Shown here: in pieces, positions 1 through 7,547 of the stretch | Position numbering within the stretch: the first letter of the stretch is position 1 | Layout: every line of letters begins with the position of its first letter | Origin: CAWFQB01 sp965277875 | GTDB lineage: Bacteria; Armatimonadota; Chthonomonadetes; Chthonomonadales; Chthonomonadaceae | Reading direction: 5' to 3' | Assembly: GCA_965277875.1 (NCBI GenBank) | Contig: CBDIDV010000002.1 | Span: forward strand, 4,588,001-4,652,000 | Length of the DNA stretch: 64,000 bases | Notes under the pieces: model-generated | Databases searched by the model: none | Seen by the model: only the letters and a program-made list of their open reading frames with translations | What the model was told of the DNA's origin: nothing | Position numbers and translations under genes: made by a program

Positions 1-663
1 AAACCATGAACTGGCCAACCCATTCTTAATGGACGGGTCGGTCGTGCCGTTATGATAGACACAGGGCTTGGTGGCATCGGGGCATTGCAGAACGGGATTG
101 GATATGTAGTATCCATTGTAATAACCTTTACCGTAGTTCTCGGTAATCATGGCCGTACTGGCAGGCCGTACCACGCCTGACAGCGGGTAGCCCATCAGCA
201 AACCGTTGTAGACGGAGGACACTTTTTGCGGTAACGGCGCACCCGCAGACTGCGTGACCTTTGTAGGGTTTTGCGTCGCCGCATCCGGGCAAAGCTCAAC
301 TCCGTAGTTTTTGGTGTAGGTCTGAACGGAGTTGGCCCATGACAGAGTGGTATAGTTCGTGTAGTTGGCTCCGCATACGCCATTCGCGCAGGCCGTGTTA
401 TAGGGAACGGGAGTCAAATAGTTTGTCGTCCAACCAATTCCCTGATAGAAGCCACAGGCGAGAGGGAAAGTCTCGTCGGAATCCTGCGTGTACATCAGAG
501 TCGCTGTAGCCAACTGCTTTTGGTCGCTAATACAAGCGGTCTGGCGGGCTTTGGCGCGGGCCTGGGCGAAGACGGGGAAGAGAATGGCGGCAAGGATCGC
601 GATGATGGCGATGACCACGAGCAGTTCAATGAGGGTAAACCCCCGGCGTAAATCGGAACGCAT
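1..663 (-). CDS. Prepilin-type DUF1559-like protein (3' end outside window)
   Basis: The gene runs off the left edge; 221 codons are visible and the frame stays open. It starts MRSDLRRGFTLIELLVV, a type III (prepilin) signal that PilD would cleave between G8 and F9, followed by one hydrophobic helix and then FPVFAQARAKARQTAC. The rest is a globular secreted domain rich in Tyr, Asn and Thr with several cysteines, close in layout to the paralog at 1631-2485. The start is set by an AGGAG about 8 nt upstream. The C-terminal part, where the usual H-x-DG motif would lie, is not visible. Role inferred: a pseudopilin or surface protein handled by the type IV pilus/secretion machinery. The family is clear, the exact function unknown. 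Confidence 0.9.
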   Translation of the reverse strand, partial: MRSDLRRGFTLIELLVVIAIIAILAAILFPVFAQARAKARQTACISDQKQLATATLMYTQDSDETFPLACGFYQGIGWTTNYLTPVPYNTACANGVCGANYTNYTTLSWANSVQTYTKNYGVELCPDAATQNPTKVTQSAGAPLPQKVSSVYNGLLMGYPLSGVVRPASTAMITENYGKGYYNGYYISNPVLQCPDATKPCVYHNGTTDPSIKNGLASSWF

Positions 664-905
664 AACAAAAATTCTCCTGAGAAGCGGTACGTGACGGCGG
701 GCGCAAGCGACATGCAGGCGACCCACACAAAGGATAAAGAGAGCGCAAGATGCAAAAAACGCGCAGAGCCTGCGCGAATGCAATGCAGCTTGTGACGCGC
801 CTTTGCGCCGAAAGCGTCCTACGTCAGAGTAGAACTAACCCCTGCCTCAGCCGAAGTGAAAATGAAAGTGCAGATACATCAAGGCTGTGGAAAAAGGATA
901 ACACT
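664..905 (-). promoter_or_regulatory. Long 5' leader with blocks conserved in the next prepilin gene
   Basis: This leader of about 240 nt precedes the prepilin gene. Two blocks (726-757 and 794-835) match blocks in the same order upstream of the paralog (2568-2599 and 2639-2680). About 31 of 42 positions of the larger block agree by eye. It contains a 7-bp hairpin ending GTAGGAC, in which two base pairs differ between copies but stay paired, then a shared GCGCAAAG. It may be a structured RNA leader. No named riboswitch was recognised. Confidence 0.4.
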
Positions 906-935
906 ATCATAACATACTTTTACGCGCTTTGTCAG
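906..935 (-). promoter_or_regulatory. Predicted sigma-70-type promoter of the first prepilin gene
   Basis: On the minus strand a CTGACA box (930-935) is separated by 18 nt from TATGAT (906-911). Each box differs from the consensus at one position. The paralogous gene has a similar promoter at 2735-2763, with the shared stretch AAAAGT-TGTTAT between the boxes. Confidence 0.45.
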
Positions 936-1019
936 CATTTAGAGCAGTCAGCAGAAATATTAGATGAAAATACCGCGTTGCCAGTCTTCGCTCAAGCCAG
1001 CCGCTACGGAAAACACAGC

Positions 1020-1049
1020 GGCGCGTTTACCATCTACTCTGAACGCGCC
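1020..1049 (-). terminator. Short hairpin downstream of the lipoprotein gene
   Basis: Perfect 8-bp arms (GGCGCGTT at 1020-1027 and its complement at 1042-1049) lie downstream of the fragment frame and the lipoprotein gene. There is no T-run, so a terminator role is tentative. Confidence 0.25.
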
Positions 1050-1090
1050 GCCGGACTTTTCCATGCCACAGAAGCCGAAGCGTCAGGGGG

Positions 1091-1270
1091 TTAGATATTG
1101 ACCCCGTCAACAACCAGAGGGGGATCGTTCGCCGGGTAGAAGAATATACCGCCCGAACTATCATGGCCGGTTTGGTATCCGGTAAAGTTGACTGTCCAGA
1201 CACCTGACGACAAAACGGATGTGTCAAACTGAAGGTCTATGTTGACACAGGCACGAACAGGGCGCAAGAC
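1091..1270 (-). pseudogene. C-terminal fragment of an unrecognised protein
   Basis: A minus-strand frame without a good start ends in TAA at 1091 and reads like real protein: FDTSVLSSGVWTVNF, then TGYQTGHDSSGGIFFYP and a short tail. The pattern looks like the last strands of a secreted beta-sandwich domain. The frame is closed by an in-frame stop just beyond the hairpin at 1255-1290, so only about 55 codons remain. It could be a remnant of a gene cut off by rearrangement or a chance frame. No RBS is seen. Confidence 0.3.
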
Positions 1271-1290
1271 TATTGTCTTGCGCCCTGTTC
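1255..1290. terminator. Perfect 16-bp hairpin downstream of lipoprotein gene
   Basis: GAACAGGGCGCAAGAC (1255-1270), a four-base loop, and the exact complement (1275-1290) form a strong hairpin about 90 nt past the lipoprotein stop codon. The plus side is followed by a T-rich stretch, the minus side is not. It may act as a terminator or RNA-stabilising structure. Confidence 0.45.
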
Positions 1291-1379
1291 ATTTATGTTG
1301 ATTTTGCGATGCAGGATGATTAAAAGAGGTATTCACTCTTCTAACCTGCTGAACATCCGCACTGCGCCAATTGGAGACG

Positions 1380-1586
1380 CTACTCGGTGTGTGTAGAAGG
1401 AACGCTTCCTGCGGGTTTGCTTCCTGCGGGCGCTGTTGTCGTCGCGCCGCCGGGGGCGCTTCGCGGCGTGATCGTCGGCGCCACAGCGGCGGGGCCATCA
1501 TCATGGCTGCAACCGATAAGGCCGGGCAAAGCGACCAGGGTTAAAGCCATCAGGGCGGACACTCGGAAACATACTTTAATGTTCAC
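1380..1586 (-). CDS. Small lipoprotein
   Basis: This encodes 68 residues. The chosen start is GTG at 1586, with GGAGA about 6 nt upstream; an ATG further up (1631) has no RBS and overlaps the neighbour's end. The protein has a charged N-terminus, a hydrophobic stretch ending LPGLIGC (a good lipobox, Cys lipidation) and a short Pro/Ala/Thr-rich mature tail of about 43 residues. Such tails are usually unstructured. The gene lies 44 nt downstream of the prepilin gene and is probably cotranscribed. Small lipoproteins next to DUF1559 genes are a frequent arrangement, but the role is unknown. Confidence 0.7.
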   Translation of the reverse strand: MNIKVCFRVSALMALTLVALPGLIGCSHDDGPAAVAPTITPRSAPGGATTTAPAGSKPAGSVPSTHTE

Positions 1587-1630
1587 TATCGTTCTCCAGC
1601 GAAAATAGTTGCAACGGATACACACGATCA

Positions 1631-2485
1631 TCAGAAGTTGGTATCAGGCGAGAAGCCAAGCTCGTGGCAGCTATTGGCGCTGCGCCATGTTCGTTTGGGC
1701 GTCCCATCCGCATTGTAGGCTTTCCACGGCTCGGTGACTTTGTCGGTTACGTTTGGATCCTGAACCGTCGTTGACAAGCGCTTGAACTTTGCATGACCGT
1801 CCGAGTAGGCATAGGTCTCTCCACTGGAGGAGTGGAGACCGGCGGGCGCGCCGAAAGCGTACCACCCGCTGCTTCCGCCAGCCGCCGTGCAGGGGCTTGC
1901 ATCGGGCTTGTACATGCAGTTCCGATTCGCATCATCGCAGTTGGTGAGGATCGGGTTCGAGAAGTCTGTGTTGCCGCCATAAGCGGCATTGCTCTCCGTA
2001 ATCATCGGGAGGCCAGCCGGGCTGGAGACGCCTGCAATCGGATAGGATTGCAGCAGGCCGTTGTACACGTTCGAGATCTTGATGACGGGGGTCACTGCAT
2101 AAGCGAAGTATTTGGTTGTGACTTCGGGACAAATGGCAACGCCATAGGATTTGGTGTAAGGCTGAATGGCATTGTGGAAAGCCTGTCCGAACGAGGCGGC
2201 ATAAGACGGGCCGAAGATCGTGCCGGGTACGCCGAGATAGTATTTGCTCGTCCAGCCCAGCGCCGGATCCCAGCCAAACGCTTCGGGAAACGTTTCGTCG
2301 TAATCCTGTGTGTACATGAGCGTCGAAAGAGACTCCTGCTTCATGTTAGACAGGCAGCTTGTCTGTCGGGCTTTGGCGCGGGCTTGGGCGAAGACGGGGA
2401 ACAGAATAGCGGCGAGGATCGCGATAATGGCGATGACCACGAGCAGTTCGATGAGGGTGAACCCTCGGCGTAAATCGGAACGCAT
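1631..2485 (-). CDS. Prepilin-type DUF1559 protein
   Basis: The protein has 284 residues starting MRSDLRRGFTLIELLVV, with AAGGAG 8 nt upstream; the longer frame reaching 2836 has no support. The order is prepilin signal (cleavage after G8), a hydrophobic helix to about residue 30, FPVFAQARAKARQTSC, the SCLSNMKQ segment and a globular domain. Near the C-terminus a His is followed ten residues later by Asp-Gly (H...YSDGH), a close variant of the H-x9-DG motif of the DUF1559 family. It is a paralog of the gene at 1-663. It is presumably exported and assembled or anchored by the pilus system; its real function is not known. Confidence 0.93.
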   Translation of the reverse strand: MRSDLRRGFTLIELLVVIAIIAILAAILFPVFAQARAKARQTSCLSNMKQESLSTLMYTQDYDETFPEAFGWDPALGWTSKYYLGVPGTIFGPSYAASFGQAFHNAIQPYTKSYGVAICPEVTTKYFAYAVTPVIKISNVYNGLLQSYPIAGVSSPAGLPMITESNAAYGGNTDFSNPILTNCDDANRNCMYKPDASPCTAAGGSSGWYAFGAPAGLHSSSGETYAYSDGHAKFKRLSTTVQDPNVTDKVTEPWKAYNADGTPKRTWRSANSCHELGFSPDTNF

Positions 2486-2734
2486 AATCAAGACTCCTTC
2501 GGAAGCTGCAGCGGACGGGCGCAGAGAAACAGGCGCGAAAATCATGCCTGTACGCGAGCCGTGTCTGCACAACGGATAAAGATAGCGCGGAAAGCAAAAT
2601 CCATGCGGGAAATCCCGCGCAGGCCGGTTACAGCCTGAGACGCGTCTTTGCGCTGGATACGTCCTACTTCGTGGTAAGACCGCTTGATAAAAGCCACAAC
2701 AGTTGAACGATAGGCTAATAATTAAGATAGGGTT
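2486..2734 (-). promoter_or_regulatory. Long 5' leader, paralogous to that at 664-905
   Basis: The leader carries the same two conserved blocks (2568-2599 and 2639-2680) in the same order and spacing as the leader of the other prepilin gene, plus an extra palindrome, GCGGGAAATCCCGC. Conservation outside the RBS suggests a regulatory RNA or a recent duplication of the whole unit. Confidence 0.4.
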
Positions 2735-2763
2735 AATATAACACACTTTTGGCCCGTTTGACA
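2735..2763 (-). promoter_or_regulatory. Predicted promoter of the DUF1559 gene
   Basis: On the minus strand TGTCAA (2758-2763) and TATATT (2735-2740) are 17 nt apart. The -10 box is good, the -35 weak. The position matches the promoter at 906-935. Nothing else was seen between 2764 and the valS stop codon. Confidence 0.35.
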
Positions 2764-2906
2764 CGCCTGACAGCATAGAACCGGCACTATTTTCGTATAT
2801 TTTTGTGGATTTCTCAGGAAACGTCGAACAGGCCAAAATTCTGCCCCGACAAATGACCGCATCACAGCAAATGCTTGTTGCTGATGCAAGGTACGTTAAT
2901 CAACCT

Positions 2907-5804
2907 TTAGGCGGCAGGGGCGAATATGCGGGCGCGTTCTTCCAGTTTGCTCTGCTTGTCCTGCCACGCAAGCAGTCGGCCCCGCTCCTCGTCCACGACT
3001 TCGGGCTTGGCCCGCGCCACGAAACCCGCGTTGCCCAGTTTGGCCTGTGACCGCTCGATCTCTTTGGCGACCGCGTCCAGTTCCTTTTGGATACGGGCGC
3101 GTTCCTTGTCCATGTCCATCGCGTCCCCGATTTCCAGAAACACCTCCATATCTTCACCGGGCGTACCGATCCATTTCCCGCTCTGGCCGTTTTCCGGCGA
3201 GGGGGCGGACGCAAGAAACAGGGGCGCAGACTGCAAACGGGCCAGGTCTACGATCAGGTCGCCGGTCTCGCGCAGGGCGGCATTCGCGCTCGCATTCGCG
3301 GTCACGATGGCTGCTGTGAGCCGCACACCCGGCGCGATGCTCAGTTCCACGCGCAGGTTGCGTATCGTGCGCGTGGCCGCAACCGCATACGCTATCGCCT
3401 GACATGCCTCGGCATCCTTCCACGCCTCCAGCCCCCCGGCCTGCGGGTAGGGGGCAAGACAGATCGTGTTGTTTGTTGTCTGCTGCTTGCTGCTTGCCGA
3501 TGCCTCGCCGCCGGTGTCCTCCCCTTTCTCCTTTTTCCTTTCTCCTTTTTCCTGCGTCAGAGCCTGCCATATCTCCTCGGTGATGAACGGCATCAGGGGA
3601 TGCAGCAGACGCAGCGTGATTTCCAGCACATACGCCAGCATGTTCCGGGCGGCGCGGCGGGACGCGCCCTCGCCGCGCAGTCGTGGCTTCGCCATTTCCA
3701 GATACCAGTCGCAAAAGTCGTTCCAGAAGAAGTTATACAGGGCGCGCGTGGCGTCGTCCACATCGTAACTGCCCAGCCGCGCGTTCACGGCCTCGATGGT
3801 GTCGCGCAACTGCGACAGTATCCACCGATCCGCGCTCGTCTGTTCCTCACGCGGCGGCAGAGACAGGAAAACCGTACTCTCTTCTCCTTCCCTCTCTTCC
3901 TCTTCCAAACTCATCAGCACAAACCGGCTCGCGTTCCACAGCTTGTTGCAGAAGTTGCCCGCGAGTTCGGTGCGCTGCTCGCTGTACTTGATGTCCTGGT
4001 TTTTGCCGGCCTGACCGAGCAGACTAAATCGCGTGGCGTCCGCGCCGTATTTTTCGATCAGGTCAATCGGGTCAATGCCGTTGCCCAGCGTCTTGCTCAT
4101 GCGCCGCCCCTGCTCGTCCAGCACGGTCGCATGGATGTACACGTCGCGGAACGGAACCTCGCCCAGAAAGTCCAGCCCGGTCATCACCATGCGGGCGACC
4201 CAGAGATAAAGGATCTCCTGCGCCGTGGACAGCAGATTGGTCGGATAGAAATAGCGCAGGTCGGCGGTATCGCGCGGCCATCCCAGCGTGGCATGAGGCC
4301 ACAGAGCCGACGAAAACCATGTATCCAGCACATCCTCATCCTGCCGACAATCCGCCGTGCCTAATTTGGCGACCGCCTCTTCCCGCGTCCGCGCAAACGC
4401 AAACCGCCGCCCGCCGTACTCGCGCACGGTGTTGTTTGTTGTTTGTTGTCTGTTGTTTGTTGATGCCTCCGTTGCGTCGGTGTCTTCCCCTTTTTCCTTT
4501 TTCCTTTCTCCTTTTTCCTCCTCCCCCTCTTCCTCCTCCGTCCACCAAACCGGAATGCGATGCCCCCACCACAATTGGCGGCTGATGCACCAGTCGCGGA
4601 TATTCTCCATCCAGCTAAGATAGATGCCCTCGTAGCGGTCGGGAATGAAGCGCACCTGGCCGGATTTCACCACATCAATGGCGGGTTTGGCAAGCGGTTT
4701 CATGTCCACGAACCATTGCTCGGACAACAGCGGCTCGATCACCTCTTTGGAGCGTTCCGAGATGGGCTGCTGTATCGTATAATCTTCGATCTTGTCCAGC
4801 AGGCCCAGGGCTTCCATGTCGGCCACGACCTTTTTGCGGGCCGCATAGCGATCCAGGCCCGCATAGTCGGGGCCGGCCAGAGCGGTCATTTTGCCGTCCT
4901 TGCCGATCACGATGGGCTGAGGCAGATCGTGCCGCTGCCCGGCCTCAAAGTCGTTCAGGTCGTGGGCGGGCGTCACCTTGACCGCGCCCGACCCGAACTC
5001 CGGCTTGGCGTAGTCGTCGGCTAGGAGCGGGATTTCCCGGTCGGTCAGGGGCAGGCGCAGCATCTTGCCAAACAGGGGCTGATAGCGCTCGTCGGCGGGA
5101 TTGGCCGCAACCGCAGCGTCGCCGAACAGGGTTTCCGGGCGCGTGGTGGCAATCGTGATATGGCCGCTATCGTCCGCGAACGGGTAGCGGAAGTGGTACA
5201 GCTTGCCCTGCACCTCTTTGGTCTCGACTTCGATGTCCGACACGGCTGTCTGGAATTTGATGTCCCAATTCACGATGCGGTTGCCCCGGTAGATCAGGCC
5301 GCGCTCGAACCAGCGTCCGAACTCCTCCATGACCGCGTCCACATACGTTTCATCCAGCGTGAAGCGGGCGCGTTCCCAGTCGTAGGAGCAGCCCAATTTC
5401 TCGAACTGATAGTAGATGCGTGTGCCGTACTGCTCGCGCCACTGCCAGCAGCGTTCGACAAACGCCTCGCGTCCCAAGTCGTGCCGGGTCAGACCCTCTT
5501 TGGCGAGTTCCCGTTCCACGACGTTTTGCAGGGCGATGCCCGCGTGGTCGGTTCCCGGCAGGCACAGGGCTGCGAACCCGCGCATTCGATGCCAGCGCGT
5601 CATGGCGTCCAGGACGCTGTTGTTCAGGGCGTGGCCCATGTGCAGGCTGCCCGTGATGTTGGGCGGCGGGATCGTGATGCAGTAGGGTTCCTTGTTCGGA
5701 TCGGGTTCGGCATGGAACACGCCCCCATCTTTCCAGGCCGCATACCATTTGCTTTCCACGCTTTTCGGATCGTAGGCTTTGGGCAGCAGTGTCTCGTCGG
5801 ACAT
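2907..5804 (-). CDS. valS: Valyl-tRNA synthetase with in-frame repeat insertions
   Basis: Class I enzyme of 965 residues that charges tRNA-Val. Visible are PPPNITGSLHMGHAL with the HIGH-type motif (H55-MGH), the editing domain, the KMSKS-like motif RMSKT near residue 566, the anticodon-binding domain, and the C-terminal coiled-coil tRNA arm (from DMDKERARIQ). Two Lys/Glu-rich inserts are unusual: after RIPVWW (about residues 425-458) and between MPFITEEIWQAL and LAPYP (about residues 750-780). Both are encoded by copies of the same repeat. A third acidic insert (EEEEREGEE) precedes ADRWILSQL. All fall where surface loops are expected, so the enzyme is probably active. Expression is controlled by the T-box at 6008-6280. 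Confidence 0.97.
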   Translation of the reverse strand: MSDETLLPKAYDPKSVESKWYAAWKDGGVFHAEPDPNKEPYCITIPPPNITGSLHMGHALNNSVLDAMTRWHRMRGFAALCLPGTDHAGIALQNVVERELAKEGLTRHDLGREAFVERCWQWREQYGTRIYYQFEKLGCSYDWERARFTLDETYVDAVMEEFGRWFERGLIYRGNRIVNWDIKFQTAVSDIEVETKEVQGKLYHFRYPFADDSGHITIATTRPETLFGDAAVAANPADERYQPLFGKMLRLPLTDREIPLLADDYAKPEFGSGAVKVTPAHDLNDFEAGQRHDLPQPIVIGKDGKMTALAGPDYAGLDRYAARKKVVADMEALGLLDKIEDYTIQQPISERSKEVIEPLLSEQWFVDMKPLAKPAIDVVKSGQVRFIPDRYEGIYLSWMENIRDWCISRQLWWGHRIPVWWTEEEEGEEEKGERKKEKGEDTDATEASTNNRQQTTNNTVREYGGRRFAFARTREEAVAKLGTADCRQDEDVLDTWFSSALWPHATLGWPRDTADLRYFYPTNLLSTAQEILYLWVARMVMTGLDFLGEVPFRDVYIHATVLDEQGRRMSKTLGNGIDPIDLIEKYGADATRFSLLGQAGKNQDIKYSEQRTELAGNFCNKLWNASRFVLMSLEEEEREGEESTVFLSLPPREEQTSADRWILSQLRDTIEAVNARLGSYDVDDATRALYNFFWNDFCDWYLEMAKPRLRGEGASRRAARNMLAYVLEITLRLLHPLMPFITEEIWQALTQEKGERKKEKGEDTGGEASASSKQQTTNNTICLAPYPQAGGLEAWKDAEACQAIAYAVAATRTIRNLRVELSIAPGVRLTAAIVTANASANAALRETGDLIVDLARLQSAPLFLASAPSPENGQSGKWIGTPGEDMEVFLEIGDAMDMDKERARIQKELDAVAKEIERSQAKLGNAGFVARAKPEVVDEERGRLLAWQDKQSKLEERARIFAPAA
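3463..3555. repeat. Polypurine/polypyrimidine repeat inside valS (copy 2)
   Basis: On the plus strand a TTGTT-rich part is followed by GATGCCTC, CGGTGTC and blocks of CCTTTCTCC/CCTTTTTCC. It closely matches the copy at 4431-4530, and its pyrimidine blocks match the arms of the intergenic palindromes at 39441-39508 and 48327-48408. In valS it encodes KGERKKEKGEDT and QQTTNNT without breaking the frame. Confidence 0.75.
4431..4530. repeat. Polypurine/polypyrimidine repeat inside valS (copy 1)
   Basis: Second in-frame copy of the same unit. It encodes the same peptides, KGERKKEKGEDT and QQTTNNT, separated by a slightly different linker. The shared order of elements in both copies argues for duplication or insertion of a defined unit rather than independent low-complexity growth. 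Confidence 0.75.
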
Positions 5805-5950
5805 AATGAACTCCTCTTTGAAAGTACCTTACACAATGACTCCTCACACAATGACTCCTCTAAGGGCCGCTCGTTCCTCGCTAGAAGAGGAGAGCGCAAG
5901 CGCAAGTTGGTACCGCACGAGCGAAGCAAACAACAAACGCACTTATCTAT

Positions 5951-6003
5951 CGCACTGGCCTTCTCCCGGAACGGGAGAAGGTGGCCGGAGGCCGGATGAG
6001 GGC
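5951..6003. repeat. Widespread-type intergenic repeat (CTTCTCCC...GGGAGAAGG)
   Basis: A short inverted repeat (TTCTCCCG / CGGGAGAA) is followed by GGTGGCCGGAGGCCGGATGA. A similar half is found at 46345-46388. It separates the T-box terminator from the valS coding region. The rest of the gap (5805-5950) holds short direct repeats of ACAATGACTCCT. Confidence 0.6.
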
Positions 6004-6007
6004 CAAA

Positions 6008-6280
6008 GCGCAAAACGCCTGCGCCCTCCCGAAGTGATCGAGAAGGGCGCAGGCGTTGTAAACCCGCGTGGTACCACCTTCATTCCCATGTCTTCAGCGC
6101 CGTTCGTTGCAAAGAACAAAGCAAAGAACAAACGGCAGACACAGGCGCTTGAAACGCTGTAACGGGCGAACCCGGCGAGGACTCCAGGGCGACGTTGGGC
6201 GCATGTCCGTCAGGAGGTTTCCACCGGCCCTCCCTCTCTGGAGACGTAAACGCGCTTACTCTTCCCCTTCACTGTCCCGC
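6008..6280 (-). promoter_or_regulatory. T-box riboswitch of valS (tRNA-Val sensing)
   Basis: Read on the minus strand, the leader shows the canonical parts in order: GAAGAGTA at the base of stem I, AGAGAGGGAG and the apical GGTGGAAACC region, a specifier loop with AACGTCGCC in which GTC (6191-6193) is a valine codon, the T-box sequence AAGGTGGTACCACG (6066-6080) with the UGG bulge that pairs with uncharged tRNA ends, and a terminator hairpin (14-bp arms 6044-6057 and 6014-6027) followed by TTTT. Uncharged tRNA-Val would favour the antiterminator and allow valS transcription. Confidence 0.9.
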
Positions 6281-6321
6281 AAACGAATTATGGATTGTGA
6301 GTTCGGCTGTTCTGCTCTGGT

Positions 6322-6720
6322 TCAGGGCGCAGGCGGCTGTGATACCATCGAATGCGCGACAGGCGACACAGACTCTGACAGGGCAGGCGGCGCGATAGTT
6401 GCAGCATCCCCATTCGGAGAACTGCCCCCGGACGGCGGGGCATGGGGCGCTGTATCTTGTCCTGACGCCTGCTGTTCGGTCTCGCTGCGGACAGCTTCGA
6501 CACGGGCGGCTTCCTGCGCGGCTGCGGCCACGCTGTCCCACCCGCCCAGGCGGTACATGCTTTTTCCGCAGATGCTGCAAAGACCTTTGAGGTCGCGCCC
6601 GCCCCGACGATTGCAGACCTGGATCGCGCCGCTCATCTGCCGCCGCTCGCGGCAATGGACGCAGTAGCCGAGTACCGCCAGTTCCCCTGTGGGAGATTTG
6701 CCTGCTTCCCCCCCACTCAT
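6322..6720 (-). CDS. DUF5679-like zinc-ribbon protein
   Basis: The protein has 132 residues. Residues about 19-55 hold a zinc-ribbon pattern with YCVHCRERRQM and, 20-odd residues later, CSICGKSMYRLGG: two CxxC pairs of the kind found in DUF5679 proteins. The remaining C-terminal 70 residues are rich in Ala, Pro, Ser and Gln and likely unstructured, which is long for such a protein. The ATG overlaps the TAA of the upstream gene by one base (TAATG), so translation is probably coupled. The four cysteines suggest Zn binding; the function (nucleic-acid or protein contact) is unknown. Confidence 0.75.
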   Translation of the reverse strand: MSGGEAGKSPTGELAVLGYCVHCRERRQMSGAIQVCNRRGGRDLKGLCSICGKSMYRLGGWDSVAAAAQEAARVEAVRSETEQQASGQDTAPHAPPSGGSSPNGDAATIAPPALSESVSPVAHSMVSQPPAP

Positions 6721-7085
6721 TACTTGGCTGCGGCCTTTTTGGTTGTTGCTTTAGGGTCGGCTTTGGCTTCGGTTTTGGCGGGCGCTTTTTTGGCGGCGGG
6801 CTTCTTTTCCGCATCCTCGGCTTTAGCGTCGGCTTTGGCGGGCGCGGGCTTCTTCTCCTCAGCCACCTTCGGCTCGGCGCGCTTGAGCAGGGGCAGGCCG
6901 GTCTGCGCGCTTTCCGTGACCGTGTAGCCGTCGGGAACCTTGTCGAGGGCGAGTGTGCCGTCCTTGGCCTCTTTCACTTCTTTGGCGAAAAAGAACAGCG
7001 TCCGCTTACCGCCGCGCGACTCGGTTTCTTTGGAATGCAGGTAATAGGTCGTGCCGTTCTTTTTGCTCTCGTGAGAGTAGGACAT
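6720..7085 (-). CDS. Small conserved protein with Lys/Ala-rich tail
   Basis: This encodes 121 residues. The start at 7085 (MSYSHESKKNGTTYYLHSK) has AAGGAGA upstream and is preferred over an in-frame ATG 13 codons earlier. The N-terminal 65 residues form a compact domain with RGGKRTLFFFAKEV and VPDGYTV, a type seen as a small stand-alone protein of unknown role in several thermophile-related phyla. From about residue 68 the protein turns into a Lys/Ala/Pro tail (repeats of AKADAKAE, KKPAAKKAPAK) that resembles histone H1-like tails and may bind nucleic acid. It is coupled to the zinc-ribbon gene downstream. Confidence 0.75.
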   Translation of the reverse strand: MSYSHESKKNGTTYYLHSKETESRGGKRTLFFFAKEVKEAKDGTLALDKVPDGYTVTESAQTGLPLLKRAEPKVAEEKKPAPAKADAKAEDAEKKPAAKKAPAKTEAKADPKATTKKAAAK

Positions 7086-7547
7086 CAGGTTCTCCTTGAT
7101 GATATATGCTGGAAAGATTTGCAATTGTGTGGCTTGCGGTTCGTTTTGACGATGCGGCTATGATAGCACAGACTTCCACTAAACGCAAGCGATTTTCCGG
7201 GCGGTATGACCCAAATTTGCTTATTTTACGCTTGATAGTTAATGCAAAAACCGGTGTGCGTTGATTTTGCATACCCTGTGGCGATATACAAAGCCGTTCC
7301 TCTGAAGACATACGGGCCATGAGAAGCAAGGCGCGGCCTTAATTTCGCTGCCGTGCAAGGATTCCAGGCCGAACATGTCGAAAGTAGGCGTATCCTGTCC
7401 AAACACAGGCTGTATGTTGGAAGTCTGTGCCGACCGAAACCTGCGCCGGTTGTTTGCAAGCCTGACCATATTGTTATTCTATTGTTATTCTATTGTTATT
7501 CTGTTGTCATTCGATTGTTTTTCTTTGGTTACGTGAGGAGCGCCGAA
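7086..7547. other. Divergent intergenic region
   Basis: This 462-bp gap between divergent genes holds three tandem 11-bp repeats (see 7470-7502) and probably both promoters. No convincing gene was seen; short minus-strand frames here have no RBS. Confidence 0.5.
7470..7502. repeat. Tandem 11-bp repeat ATTGTTATTCT x3
   Basis: Three perfect copies of ATTGTTATTCT are followed by a degenerate fourth. The array ends about 45 bp before the start codon of the membrane protein at 7548, so copy number could change promoter spacing. Confidence 0.85.

Noticed and set aside
750..1094. A 114-codon plus-strand frame between the two prepilin units
   Set aside because: It covers the leader and promoter of the minus-strand gene, has no RBS and no protein-like pattern.
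664..2734. c-di-GMP (GEMM) riboswitch in the prepilin leaders
   Set aside because: Only a short GCGCAAAG word resembles the GEMM consensus; the tetraloop receptor and second helix could not be found.
3087..4364. Long plus-strand frame opposite valS
   Set aside because: It is the antisense shadow of a clearly recognised gene with intact motifs.
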